From NCBI RefSeq assembly GCF_002078875.1, contig NC_034420.1, positions 5,889,814-5,953,813 on the forward strand: a stretch of 64,000 nucleotides of DNA, in the 5' to 3' direction. Both the position numbers and the translations under genes were made by a program. This DNA comes from Numida meleagris. Taxonomy: Eukaryota; Chordata; Aves; Galliformes; Numididae. The notes beneath the pieces were generated by a model. It saw only the letters and a program-made list of their open reading frames with translations. It did not search any database and was not told the DNA's origin. Shown here in pieces: positions 1-11,171 of this stretch. The stretch's first letter is position 1, and each line of letters starts with the position of its first letter.

Positions 1-3000
1 TTCTGTGGCAGAGCTGAACCTTATGAAAAATAAATTACAGAAGAAACATTTTTAATAGACAAGCCTAATGTTTTTCTTGGTGAGAACACTAAAGTGGCTG
101 CCAATTCAAGTTTGCATCCAAACTGTCAAATATAATTGCTTGTATATGTAACAAAATAAAAATCTTTATTGTTGAAGTTTTAAGAACACTAAGTAATATA
201 ACACTAGCTTTTACAACATTAAAAACAAATAACAGACTTGTGTCAAGTTATTGTATTTAGAGAAATGCAGAAAATCCATTAGATTTCATTAAAGACAGAC
301 AAATTGTTAAATGGTTTCTGCTGCTTTGATCCACACAAAAGATACAAATCATTTCTTGGAAACATTTTCAATTCAAACTTGCCTCCTTAAAATAAGCTTT
401 TCAAACTGTGCATTAAAATAAAAGCTATATTCAAATGCAAACACTCAACTCATAATTTCTGCATGTTGATAATTGTATTAATCGGGTAGCAATCTGTGCA
501 TCTGTGATATTGTTGTGACCTCTTAAGCTGAAAGCAACTTCTAATAGGCACTTTGAAAACTCAAGAGTCATTGACATGAGTGCAAGAATGTTCTATTTGC
601 AAAGAAACGTGTTCAGCTGGTAAACAGGAAAAAAAAAAGAATTCAAGATAATCTGAAAGATGAGGCAAACAAACTGGCACCAAATGAGGCATAATAAGAA
701 AATGGAGTAGCAAAAACAATTTAAATGGCTCTCCTGCTGCCACAACCAGTCTAATGTGAAAGTTTAACTCATCTTCCTACGCCGAGTGTACTCCCTTCAA
801 ATGCTTTTATTCTAACCCTAGTGCATCCAGAAATCTAGAAAGGGCACATTCTATTTCCGAGTGAAAAATCAGACAGGCAAAAACAAAATTAAAAACCTCC
901 CACAAGTAGACCCAAAAAACTTGAGAAGCAACATCAATATTTATGGATAGCAACCAACTGAAAAACAATTCGGGAAGTAATAAAGTTATGATGAAGATTC
1001 AAACTCATTAAACACAAGCCTTATCAGGCAAGAGAATCCTCTTTGACAACCCTGGGAAATGGGTACATGCAGGAACTTTTGTAGCAAGAGGTGGACAACT
1101 TCCTGACTTTCTGTACTTACTGATAGACCAGAAACCATGGCAAGCAACAGCAGGTAAAAATAAATGAGGTGAGGTTTGGGGTGTTTTCTGCTGTTGTTTT
1201 TCCCACTTGCATTTTTTTGTTTAACTGAAAGGAAAAAAACACTGCTAAAGAAGCAGTCAGAAGGGAAAGGTAGCCTCATAGTTCTCCCGTCTTGAAAATA
1301 CAGCCTCATTTAAGTATTTCATGTATGCAAAATGGAAAGTTCAATATTTATTTTCTAAACAGTTAAAACGAGTGTCAGCCTTCACATCTCCTCAGTAGTA
1401 AATAGAATAATCTGCTCCTCATAAAAAAAAAAAACAAATAATGATGTCATAGCTTTTGAGAGCTAAGAAGACATTTTGAAAAGGAATATTTTATCTGAAA
1501 GTGAGATGAAGGTGTGAAGCACCACAGGAAACTCCAGGTGCTCTCAGCAGTCTTCGAAGGGGAAGAGAGCACTAGACGTGAGATGGCGCAAGTCTAACAG
1601 TGTAACTCAGGTCATTCTGGAAGCCGTCCTCCCTGGCTGCCTGGGTAGGAAGTCCAGGGGAGTTCCCTCAGCACCGGTGCAAGAACTTCTGCCTAGAATG
1701 CCCTCAACTTATTTATTTTATTATGGTAAAAATATTAAGAAAAAGAGTAAATAAATATATTACAAATTACACGCCCTTAAAGAGACAATAGCTACTCCTC
1801 TTAATTATGAAAGAAATAACTGAAAACTACTATTTATGCACCAAATGGATTCCATATTCATGAGCTCCCTCACTTAAATCCTGATCTGGTACCAAATTCC
1901 ACATGGATCAGCGAATTTGGAAATCTGAACCCAGGCAGAATTTATAAAGAAGTGTAAGAAGGAGTATGAAGGAACAGCAGAAGAAACAGCAGTAACAGCA
2001 CGTGCTCAATGCAGGCCAACTATAGGCATAAATACATAGTTCCATGTTAGTTATTTTTTAATTATAAAGGATATAAATAGAACATAAACGAGATGCATGT
2101 GAGAAGTGTGTGCTGGACACTACTTAACTATTATCTGGCAGCAATTTACTTTGAGCACACACAGTTAGAAGCTTAAATGCAAGAGCAAAAGCTGAAGCTA
2201 TCAGAGTTTGAAGATCACCTCCAAGTGACAATTGTTAATGCTCCCTTTAATTTTTTTAATCAAATATTCAGTCAACTGTAGTTGATACTGCCATAAACTT
2301 GTATTCTGAGGAAATGGGATCCTACTACTCCATTGCCAAGCTTGAGAATAACATAGATGCTGACAGTGACTAAAATTAGGAACTCTAAAGATGATGAGCA
2401 GACACCCCTATGTTCCTTTCTCATTTAGAATGCGTACTCCTCTCCAGATCCTCCTTAAAGCAAAAGTGAATACAAGCCGGTCCTCAGCAGCATAGAGAAA
2501 GACAACCCCTACGAGAGTCTGCACCATTTTATCAGTTTATTACTTGCTTATATGTATTACCATTATTCTTAGAAAGAGCTTATCTTCACTCCCCTCTGTG
2601 TCATCTATTATCATCAAATTTTAACAGCTCAGCCCTGCTCCCGTGCCTGAATTTGATTTCCTACTTCCTCAAACTGCTACTGTATTCCTTTCAAAGGAGG
2701 GCGAAAAAAAAGAAAAAGAAACAATCAATATAAGAAGCAAGCTTCAAGCAGTTTCCACAGTATCTCAGTGGTCAAATTGGAAAGGGAAGGGCATGCAGTT
2801 GGAAGATAGGAGGATGCATACAGATACGGTATCAGCAGTGCCTCTATCACAGAATCAGCAGCCGCTAGCCCTGTGGCTGGGCACAGACACAGAATTAGAA
2901 ACTGCTGCGGCTGTTTTCATTTACAGCTAAACACCTGGAATATTTTCATGCCTTTTAGAAACAATTATGACAAAAGAAAGAGAGAGAAGCAGCTGCACAA

Positions 3001-5460
3001 CTCTTCCCTGATCCTGAATGCCTAAGAAGAAGTGGAAAAGCCCGGTCAATCCCATGCTGTTTCCCACCATAGGGCCCCTCTGCACTGTTACGCTTTGCCC
3101 GTCACTGGAACTTCAAGCAACAGGAGAAACGTTCGCTTCCCTTTGCCAGTATTTACCCAGGCACATGTCAGTCCTTACCTTAATATCACCTTGGATGACA
3201 CCCTTTCATTAATCTTCCATGGAGTAAGCATTCTCCTTGCTTTTAAGTTTTATAATTTAAATACTTGCACAAATAAATTGTGTTCTCTTAACGATAATGG
3301 TTTCTATTCTCAACCTGTATTTATTACACTTTCCTCATTAATTCAAGTTCTGAATGTAACATGAGAATTTTTGTGAAGAAAAGACACGTAAAGCTTTAGT
3401 ACATGTTTAAGACCATAAAGCCTACCAAATGTGTATTTCCCAGGAATGGCAACTTCCTCAAACTGACAACTGTACCAAACTTCATCTTTTGAGTCTGCTG
3501 CTTTGCCCAACAACTGAGTCCATGTTACTCCTAACAAAAATAAAAACATAAAAATTCAACAAAGCATCAGCGTGGATCAGCAGAAAGACAAACTGATCCA
3601 ACACATATTAGAATAAGGGGCAAGAGTCTCATCAAACAGCTTACTATTTGTCAGTCCTTAGCCTAAGAAGGGAAGGAGAGAAAAGCAATCACTTCCTAGG
3701 GCAGAGGTATCAGCTGTCCAGCCGACACAATTGCACCTCACCTCAGCTACCTGCCTTCACTGGCACCTCACAGACTTTTTTTCTGAGAAGTCTTCTCAAT
3801 TTCAAGATTATGCAAATGTGTCAAGTGTGCCCTTCCAAACAGAACATGAAGTAGTACTCGATATCTAGCTATATTGTGGCACAGTACATATTTATTCTAA
3901 TAAATCTATACTTCCATTATGCTCCAAATAAAGTGTGATATAAGAGTGGAAATAGCTTCCCTTATTTTCAAGAAAAACATTGTTATAAACTTCAAATTCT
4001 GTACTGGGAGAATATGGCATCACTGCTACCAGTTAAAAAATAGCTAATGTACTTTAAATGAAATAAAAACTTGAAAAACTGAAAGAAAATTGAAGGAGTT
4101 GATTCTAATTAAAACCCATGAAGTACACAAGGAACTGCTATGGCGCACAGAGAAGAGCTGAGGTACATCCTGCTAAAAGGTTTTGGTTATTAAGAGAAAG
4201 GAAGGAAACAGAAGCTTGTTCTCCACCCACCAGCGGCAGACCTAGCGAGTGCTGTCCCTCGTTTTGTTGGTAACTAATGATCTAGAGGACTACAGACAGA
4301 AGACATATAGAAAATCAACACTGTAACTGGAATAGACAAGGAAATAATGAAAATGAACTCCGAAAGCAAAATTGAAAAGACAGGGAAATGAAATGGAAAA
4401 AGGACATTCAAAACTATTGTGCAGCGTGCCTTTGGATAACTAAACATTTAAGTGCCATCCTGATGAAAGGAAACTTAGTTAATCTTTCCTGACAAGTCTC
4501 TTGTAAGACAATATACCTGTTACTAGAGGAAACTTTTGTGACCAGAAAGGGTTGCAAAGAGACAAACAGGTGAAAATCTAGCAAGAAACTAATAAAAACT
4601 GCTTTAAGCAACTGCAATCATAGAAATTCCTCCACCTACTTTATTTTCTCCACCAGTGTTAAGCTTTATGGAGCATACCATCAAATGGAGCACTGTTGCA
4701 TTGGCACTGACCCTAGCAGAGTTCGTGAAACTGCGCAGTGTCTGGCTCTAAATTTGTTTCTGTTTTTTTTCTCTTTACAAATATTTGAATCCCTCGTGAC
4801 TCAGGTGCTGTTCCCAAGTTAGAAGAGTACAGCTTCCATTTCTTCCCAGGCAGAATTCTGCTTGAATTCTGGAATGACTTGTTTATGTTTCCACTGAAGT
4901 CTTCCCAGGCAGCACCTCCACGATGCAGCTCTGATAGCAGCAGGGCAGGGCAAGGAGAAATCTCATCACTTGGCAGTTTGCCTGAGGAAGACACTGCCAA
5001 TAAAGCATCTTCCTTCTCCTCCATAAAGCATATCAGATGCTTCTGAAGTAATATCTGCACCTTGCTCTGAAATACTGAGCTTCTCCTTGATATTGCCCCC
5101 ATTGGGAAAGGAGGAATGGATGGGAAAGGGACAGAAGAACATCAAGGTCAGAGAACAAGGCCCATGAGTTTCACATCTGCTTGGCCTACACCCAAATTCT
5201 GAATGTGAAATACTGAAAAGAATACGGTTCACTGTAATCACAGTTCATTGATTAAAAGGGGTCTCCTGTTTAACTATACATCAGAGGCAAATTTCCTCAG
5301 GGCAAACTGCTCTATTTCCTTGCTCATGGCATACATAAAAACCAGAGCTAGCCTCTCCCTTATGCAGCAAAGGGACCAAGAATAAAAGTGGTTTACTTGT
5401 GAGGATGCAGACTGCTTATCATAGCAATAGCAGCATAGGTACCAGCTGATCAGCTTCCTG
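1..5460. other. Gene-free AT-rich stretch
   Basis: No recognised gene or interspersed repeat. Open frames here (for example 986-1309 and 4713-5102 on the minus strand) have no familiar motif and no convincing splice pair. Confidence 0.6.
1423..1434 (+). repeat. A12 homopolymer
   Basis: Twelve consecutive A. Similar runs: A13 at 5991-6003, A14 at 6408-6421, A12 at 19855-19866. Confidence 0.85.
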
Positions 5461-5479
5461 GCTCCTCTCTCTCTTTCAG

Positions 5480-5578
5480 CCTTCAGGCTAGCACAGCACT
5501 GCCCCGCACACTGCTGTACCTCTCTGGCATAGAGACAGCAAGCTGGAGCCGAAGGGAAAGGCAGAGCCCTGCACTGAG
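5480..5578 (+). other. Exon-like block, 99 bp
   Basis: A textbook acceptor (TGGCTCCTCTCTCTCTTTCAG) with a possible CTGAT branch site about 30 bases upstream precedes 5480, and CTGAG|GTGAAC follows 5578. One frame is open throughout (LQASTALPRTLLYLSGIETA and on). The block is less AT-rich than its surroundings. The donor is only fair and the peptide is unrecognised. Confidence 0.17.
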
Positions 5579-5778
5579 GTGAACGCAGCCAGCTTGCTGG
5601 CAGGAACAGGCCATTTATTCACATTTTTGAAGTGCTGGAAACAACTGCATGAGTGTTTTTTTTATTTTATTTTTTTTTAAATTTACTCTTGCAATGAGAA
5701 TATTCTTCCCTTCTGAGCTTCAACCCACCTCTTGGTTTTACTAGATGTCCTTCCCTCTGCATTCTCCGCTCTTAACAG

Positions 5779-5947
5779 CATTCCCAAATTTATTACCTAT
5801 GGCCCATAATGAGGTAATAGGATTTTCTATGCTGGAAAGGAGAGGCTGTGTGAGCATCCTATTTCCAGTCTCTTGTTCAGTAACCATCACACAGGGAACG
5901 TGGTTCTGCGTCCTCTTCCACTGCGTGGCCTCTAAAAGCAATAACAG
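5779..5947 (+). other. Exon-like block, 169 bp
   Basis: A long pyrimidine tract ending CTCCGCTCTTAACAG precedes 5779, and AACAG|GTGACA follows 5947. One frame is open across the block (FPNLLPMAHNEVIGFSMLER and on, cysteine-rich towards the end). Its phase does not match the 5480-5578 block, so the two cannot be consecutive coding exons. A 66-codon frame on the opposite strand covers the same bases. The peptide is unrecognised. Confidence 0.15.
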
Positions 5948-7036
5948 GTGACAGATTTCCTGCAGGAGTTACCTAATGCCCTCTCTCCTTAAAAAAAAAA
6001 AAAGGCACTCCTTTTTGTTTTTCCGGATCTAATTTCTGTCTTCTAAGGGGATGAACACTGTGTTTCAGAACGCCATATCAGAGGATATGGCAGAAGCCCA
6101 GCTTTCCCATGCTTGCTCTTCATGAATTATACAAGAGCATGTTAAATTGATTTTTCAATATAACAGTCATTTCATGTATACAGTCTATAGATTCTACACT
6201 TCATGCCGAAGTTCAAAAGACCTGAAGAGCAGAATGATCTGGGTTCTTTCCCAGAACAGAGAGAGAAGCTTTCGAGAGCTTTCACCATAGCTGTCTGTTA
6301 CAACAACAACACTTTAACTTCTTGCTCAGAAGTGGAGCATACAGGTGAAAACAACACATTCAAACAGCAGGTCACAGTGTCTGTGTCTCAAGGAAATATA
6401 CACTAACAAAAAAAAAAAAAACAACACCAAGACAATCCTACAACAGCCTTTTAATATACACAGAAGGCCCTGAAGAAAATGTAGAGCTTTCTCCCTTAAA
6501 ATATAGATCTTTTTGTATAAAACAAGGTCAACATTGTGTGCTTTGTTTTATGAAAAAAATAATCTAATTAGAGCATATTTTTACTGAATTAAGTATGAGC
6601 ACAGCAGTTTGTTTAACTGAATACATGCAACAATAGAGCTCCGAATATCAGATCTTTGTAGCAACAGTGTTTACATTCACCCCTCACATTAGCAACCAGA
6701 AGACAAATCAATCACAAATTGAGAAGCACTTGAGCAGGCTGACTGCAGGAAACGGAGGGCGGTGGCACAAATACACATTACACGTTCTGCAAGGTTAAAC
6801 TAATGTGAAGTAAATCCCTCAAGTTATGTAAATAAATTATAGTAATGTTGTCTGACAGCTTGTATTAAATAAGATTAATTCAGTAAGCATAAAATATGCT
6901 GGATACTTTTGCCACTAATATATCCCTATGCATCTTGTGACAGGCAAGGCAAAATGTAACACTCAAAGAAGATGGTGCCCAGAGAAGCAAGTCACATCCT
7001 TGGCTGTCCTGCAGCGGCATCTCTCTGCTAGCTCAC

Positions 7037-7218
7037 CTGCAGCTCAGCCCACCTGATCACACACCAGAGGTGCACAGCACGCCCACCGAAGGGCGATACC
7101 TGGAGTTCTGCACAACTATTGAGAGGGTCAGAAGCTTGAGAAGTGAGGCAGAGACTCCTCTGCCTTTTACACATTTGGATGTAAACTGACCACCAAATAG
7201 GCTTGTGAACTGCCCAGT
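7037..7218 (-). other. Exon-like block between splice signals
   Basis: On the minus strand an acceptor (TTTTATCTGGTTTGCAG) precedes 7218 and a donor (CTGCAG|GTGAGC) follows 7037. One frame (beginning after two bases, WAVHKPIWWSVYIQMC) is open across all 182 bases; a second frame stays open until shortly before the donor. Neither is recognised. Two overlapping open frames at once are a sign of a locally stop-poor stretch rather than of selection. Confidence 0.12.
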
Positions 7219-7634
7219 CTGCAAACCAGATAAAACAAAGTACTTCGAAACAACTAAGTGGAAAATGAATTGTTTTTGCAAAATTCAAGATGTCCCATCA
7301 AGCTTTTTTAAAACCAGATTCCATCTCAATCAAGATCTCAAATACAGCAAAACCAAAATTCCATGAGGAAATAACATCAGAGGAAAGTACCAATATAATG
7401 AACACTGATACTTCCATTTTCCTATAACATCGTGAAAAGCTTTCTAACCCAAGACACTCCTAGGAGGAAACTGATACATTTCCATCAAACTTCCAATTAA
7501 AGAATTGATCTTTTTTTCTATCCTCTCCCTTTCATGTGGCTTGGCATCCAACTCTTCGAAGTTTCATACTTCAAAGTATGAATCTGCTTTTATATACAAA
7601 AGAACATCTGTAGTAAAAACAAAGAACCCCAAAG

Positions 7635-7647
7635 ACACACACACACA
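7635..7647 (+). repeat. (AC)6 microsatellite
   Basis: Thirteen bases of alternating AC. Confidence 0.8.
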
Positions 7648-8504
7648 GCTACAGAACAAGCGGAGCAAGCCACTGACCTCCTTTCTACTTTTGATACTCA
7701 GACCAAACCCTTTTATCACCAGAAGAGTATTGGGAAACCACAGATTGCAGACAGAAGTAATCACTTTTAAAAAACAACTGAAAGATATTTTCAGTAAAGG
7801 AATGACGTGTAAAAAAAACAAACAACCACTGAATTACGGATCACTCAAAAAATAAGGACTTCAAGACAATGTAAAGAGAGCTATGTCCCAAAATCATAGG
7901 CCATTCCTACAACACATTACCACTTCATCGAACTGAGATTAAGAGTGATTTTATCCATCTATCTGTTTGCAGGCATGACTTCAGCAAGCAAGATTGTTCT
8001 GCTCGTTTGAAATAACTAGGCTTAATCTTACTTCTTAATCTTCACTTCAACTTTCATCTTAAATTTTCTGCTTTCAAGTATCAAGCCAAATTGACTTGAT
8101 GCTTAATGCTTGACAAATAATGAACCTCTGAATTAGCCTACGTGTGATAAGGTGGTGATCCCATTATTTCTAACATTCTTATAATCAGGCAATGATTAAA
8201 TTATTTCTAACACCCTTAGCACAAATGCAAAAATACACTGAAACGATCCTTAACAAAGCTCCCCACTATGTTTTTTTATTAAATGTTCTTAATTTGAGTG
8301 TTTTATCACATGATTACACTAGCTAGGCCATAAGAGTTTATTTTAATGAGAATAGGAAGAGTTCAAACAGTAGGTGTTCCGTGTATCTCTTTGACATCTT
8401 TATAACCATGTGCCATTTTGAGTGTGATTAGCTGAACAGCAACCATTAGGAAGGTTGATTAATACTTTTTAAATATTCTGCATCTTTGGATAGCACTCAG
8501 TTTA

Positions 8505-8520
8505 TGTTCCTCGAGGAACA
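8505..8520. repeat. 16-bp perfect palindrome
   Basis: TGTTCCTCGAGGAACA is fully self-complementary with a central CTCGAG. About one such palindrome is expected by chance in 64 kb. Confidence 0.4.
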
Positions 8521-9204
8521 GACCGAAACAAAGACTTCTACTGATCTCCACCTGAGGACACAGCACAGTGTAAAGAGTGCAACAAAGAAGGGACCTGAAG
8601 CTCAGCTCCCTGCCAGCATCTCTGACATTTCTATTTACAGAAACCTGGACTCGCATATGATACCCAAGGACTTATCTTAATTAATATCATTTCCACATTA
8701 GAAGCGTGAGCAAAGTTCCAGTTAAAGAAATGGGGTAGACAGGGTGGTTTCAGTGTATGCCTCCAGGACACTGCTATCGATAGCAGACACCTATTAAAGA
8801 GCTGAGAATCAACATGAAATGCCATTTAACATCCTATTAAAAAAAAAGAAAAATCTTCCACGTATTGAGCTTGCAGAACAAAGAAGTGCATTAAAGCAAT
8901 GATAAGGGTATTAAAAGGTAATATTTGATGTATGCCTATCTAGTACATTAATATTGAATTTGGCTGTGATATGAGTTCCACTAGTTAAAATTACATATTT
9001 CTCTTTTTCTTTGAATCAGAAGAGACAGTTACAGGAAAAAATCAATAATCTAAAGCCTACAAAGCCAAAAATCTCCTTTCAGCACTTAGATACCATGGTG
9101 ATAAAGGCCATGAAATAAAGGTCAGAAATATATAAAATAGACATTAGATGCACAAAAAGACATTTGTAACGTGAACTGGAATTAGCAATGCCTTGCTCTT
9201 ACAG

Positions 9205-9267
9205 AGGTTTGCCATAGGAGCTGCCCCTGCTGGCATAGCACACCCTCCTCCTTCCATTAGCCCACAG
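9205..9267 (+). other. Exon-like block, 63 bp, 21 codons
   Basis: The acceptor GCCTTGCTCTTACAG precedes 9205 and CCACAG|GTAGGC follows 9267. The 63 bases are exactly 21 open codons in phase 0, alanine- and proline-rich (RFAIGAAPAGIAHPPPSIS). The same frame continues open to 9573, so the splice sites are not required to explain it. A long minus-strand frame (9722-9375) overlaps its downstream continuation. Nothing is recognised. Confidence 0.12.
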
Positions 9268-9374
9268 GTAGGCACTAAGGGTCTGAAGCAGGGATATGTG
9301 ACTGATGGCACCACTCTGACTGGTGGCAAAGCGATAGGGAAAACTGGCTTTGAAGACAAGCAAACAATTTTCTG

Positions 9375-9722
9375 TCATTCACTCAGACTACTACTCAATC
9401 TCAAGGCTAACAACCATCCACAGGAACACACATTTCCAACAGAATTTTGGGATACTCCATGTCTCCACACACAGCAAATTATGTGGCTGAAGGTCTTCCA
9501 GTTTGCCATGAGTTTGGGATTTGCTGCAGTCCTCAGCACGCAGATGAAGGCTAAAGTCTTTGGAAGGATGTAGAGTGGAGGAACTAGTATGAAGCCAAGA
9601 ACACTAAAGTTATGAAACATGCTTTCCCATGGACCATACTGCCCACATATCACCCACCAGTTAGATATTGATCCTAAAATAATTACTGTCCAGCCAACAC
9701 TGAAAACAACTAGATGTAGCAA
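9375..9722 (-). other. Unassigned hydrophobic open frame
   Basis: This minus-strand frame has two hydrophobic stretches that could span a membrane (VGWTVIILGSISNWWVI and FSVLGFILVPPLYILP). It starts from a TTG, not an ATG, and overlaps a 126-codon plus-strand frame. I looked for a match to multi-pass membrane families and found none I trust. It could be a decayed retrocopy or chance; hydrophobic frames often arise opposite A-rich DNA. Confidence 0.1.
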
Positions 9723-10415
9723 AATTAGAGCAAAATGTCAGGTATGAAAAATGGTCTTCTCCAGGTGACAAGCTGTATGCAGGCTGCCAGCACTGTCTCA
9801 ACATGCCCAAAGGCTGAAGGAGGCTTTCAGCTACCTGCTCTGCCTCGTACTTGCTCAGACAGTGTTAAAGCTGAAGCAACACAGACTGCATAGCAATTGC
9901 CGACTTCTGCCAACATTCATCTCCTTCCAGAGTACTGAAGAAAAGCTGCCTGAATTCCCTTCAGCTCAGTTAAGTCATATTTTCATCCCATGTCTAGTTG
10001 TTAGAAGGATGTACACGTACATGATCATGCTGCTGTTCATTTCTGTACTTCAGATAAAAATCCTGAAAGTAGTTACAAGGCAAATTTTACATGAAGAAAA
10101 CAACCATAATTTGTTTTATTGGCCTATAATTTTCAGACCTGGCTCATCCTGCCAAGTCAGTCTCCAACGTGAGCGATGAAGGAGATTTCCAAATAAAAGA
10201 CCTGTTATGTTTTATTGAGCAGTTGCATGGAGAAGACCACAAGTACTTGACTGCAATAGTGGAAACGAGCTAGAGGAATTTATTGCACTCACATAAATGT
10301 ACTTGGAGTTCAGTTTATCACTGGTAGAATCACAAGTTACCGGCTTCTTCACATTTGCATATACTCATTTTATTGTATTAAGGCAAAAGGAGAACCTTAA
10401 GCGTGTTTATCTAAT

Positions 10416-10438
10416 AAAAACAAAAACAAAAACAAAAA
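10416..10438 (+). repeat. (AAAAAC)n minisatellite-like run
   Basis: Four A5 blocks separated by single C bases. Confidence 0.85.
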
Positions 10439-11154
10439 GGTCAAAAATGAGGTTTGGGGTGGAAAAAAACAGAGGAAAAAAATCCCACAGTGACCTGGTT
10501 TTATTGATTTAAATGTAACAAAGGTGTTAGGAGAGGTGCCTCCTCACCTCCATATCAATTCTTGATGTGAGAAGTCATCTCTCCTAATTGTAGGAATTGC
10601 ACCAGGAAACAGTCCTCACATGAGGAAAGGCAAACAGCAAGGCTGCTGGGGGTCTGAACTCCCTGCTGAGCTTCTCTATGCCTGCAGCCTACCCTGATGT
10701 ACATCTTTTGTAAGAAGAAAGGGGCAGAAGACAAGACTGGAAGAAGGACTAAAGGACAAAACGACAGGGAAATGTAATGAGGAATGTCAGCGGACAGGGG
10801 AAGAGTGTTGAGACAGTAACAGTGATCAGCAGGCACAAGCAGGAGGAGAAAGTAGGGATAAAGGGAAAAGGAAAGGTAAAACAAAGCTTAACAAGAACTT
10901 GCCCCAGTTTCTAGTACTGCCTTCTAGAAAACCACAGGGCAGGAGAGCAAGGGAAGCATTTCCAATAGACTTATGACTCCTGAAGGAAGATAGGAAAATC
11001 GTGTTTTTAATATATAAAACACACTTCCCTCTTTCATCACTACCCTTAAAAGGTTGTATTCATCATGACTATGACAATTTTAAAGGAGCAAAATTTACAT
11101 TTTGTGACCTAAGCACTAAGGGTGGCAGAACATACTGTTCTAAAGAAAAGGGGA

Positions 11155-11171
11155 AAAGAGATCTTCTCTTT
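11155..11171. repeat. Short hairpin with direct repeat
   Basis: AAAGAGA and TCTCTTT flank the loop TCT. The word AAAAGAGAT also occurs twice as a direct repeat (starting 11154 and 11174), so this is a small local rearrangement or slippage. Confidence 0.4.

Larger units (their letters stand above)
5948..9200. other. Gene-free stretch
   Basis: Holds A runs, the (AC)6 repeat, the 8505 palindrome and the weak minus-strand block at 7218-7037. Nothing else is recognisable. Confidence 0.6.

Noticed and set aside
2380..2450. GATGATGAG word considered as a C box of a snoRNA
   Set aside because: No D box (CTGA) at suitable spacing and no terminal stem.
4713..5102. 129-codon minus-strand frame
   Set aside because: No motif or splice structure, and it overlaps another minus-strand frame (5241-4966).
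7505..7855. 116-codon plus-strand frame
   Set aside because: Lysine/asparagine-rich from A-rich DNA, with a frame open on the opposite strand as well; typical of chance.
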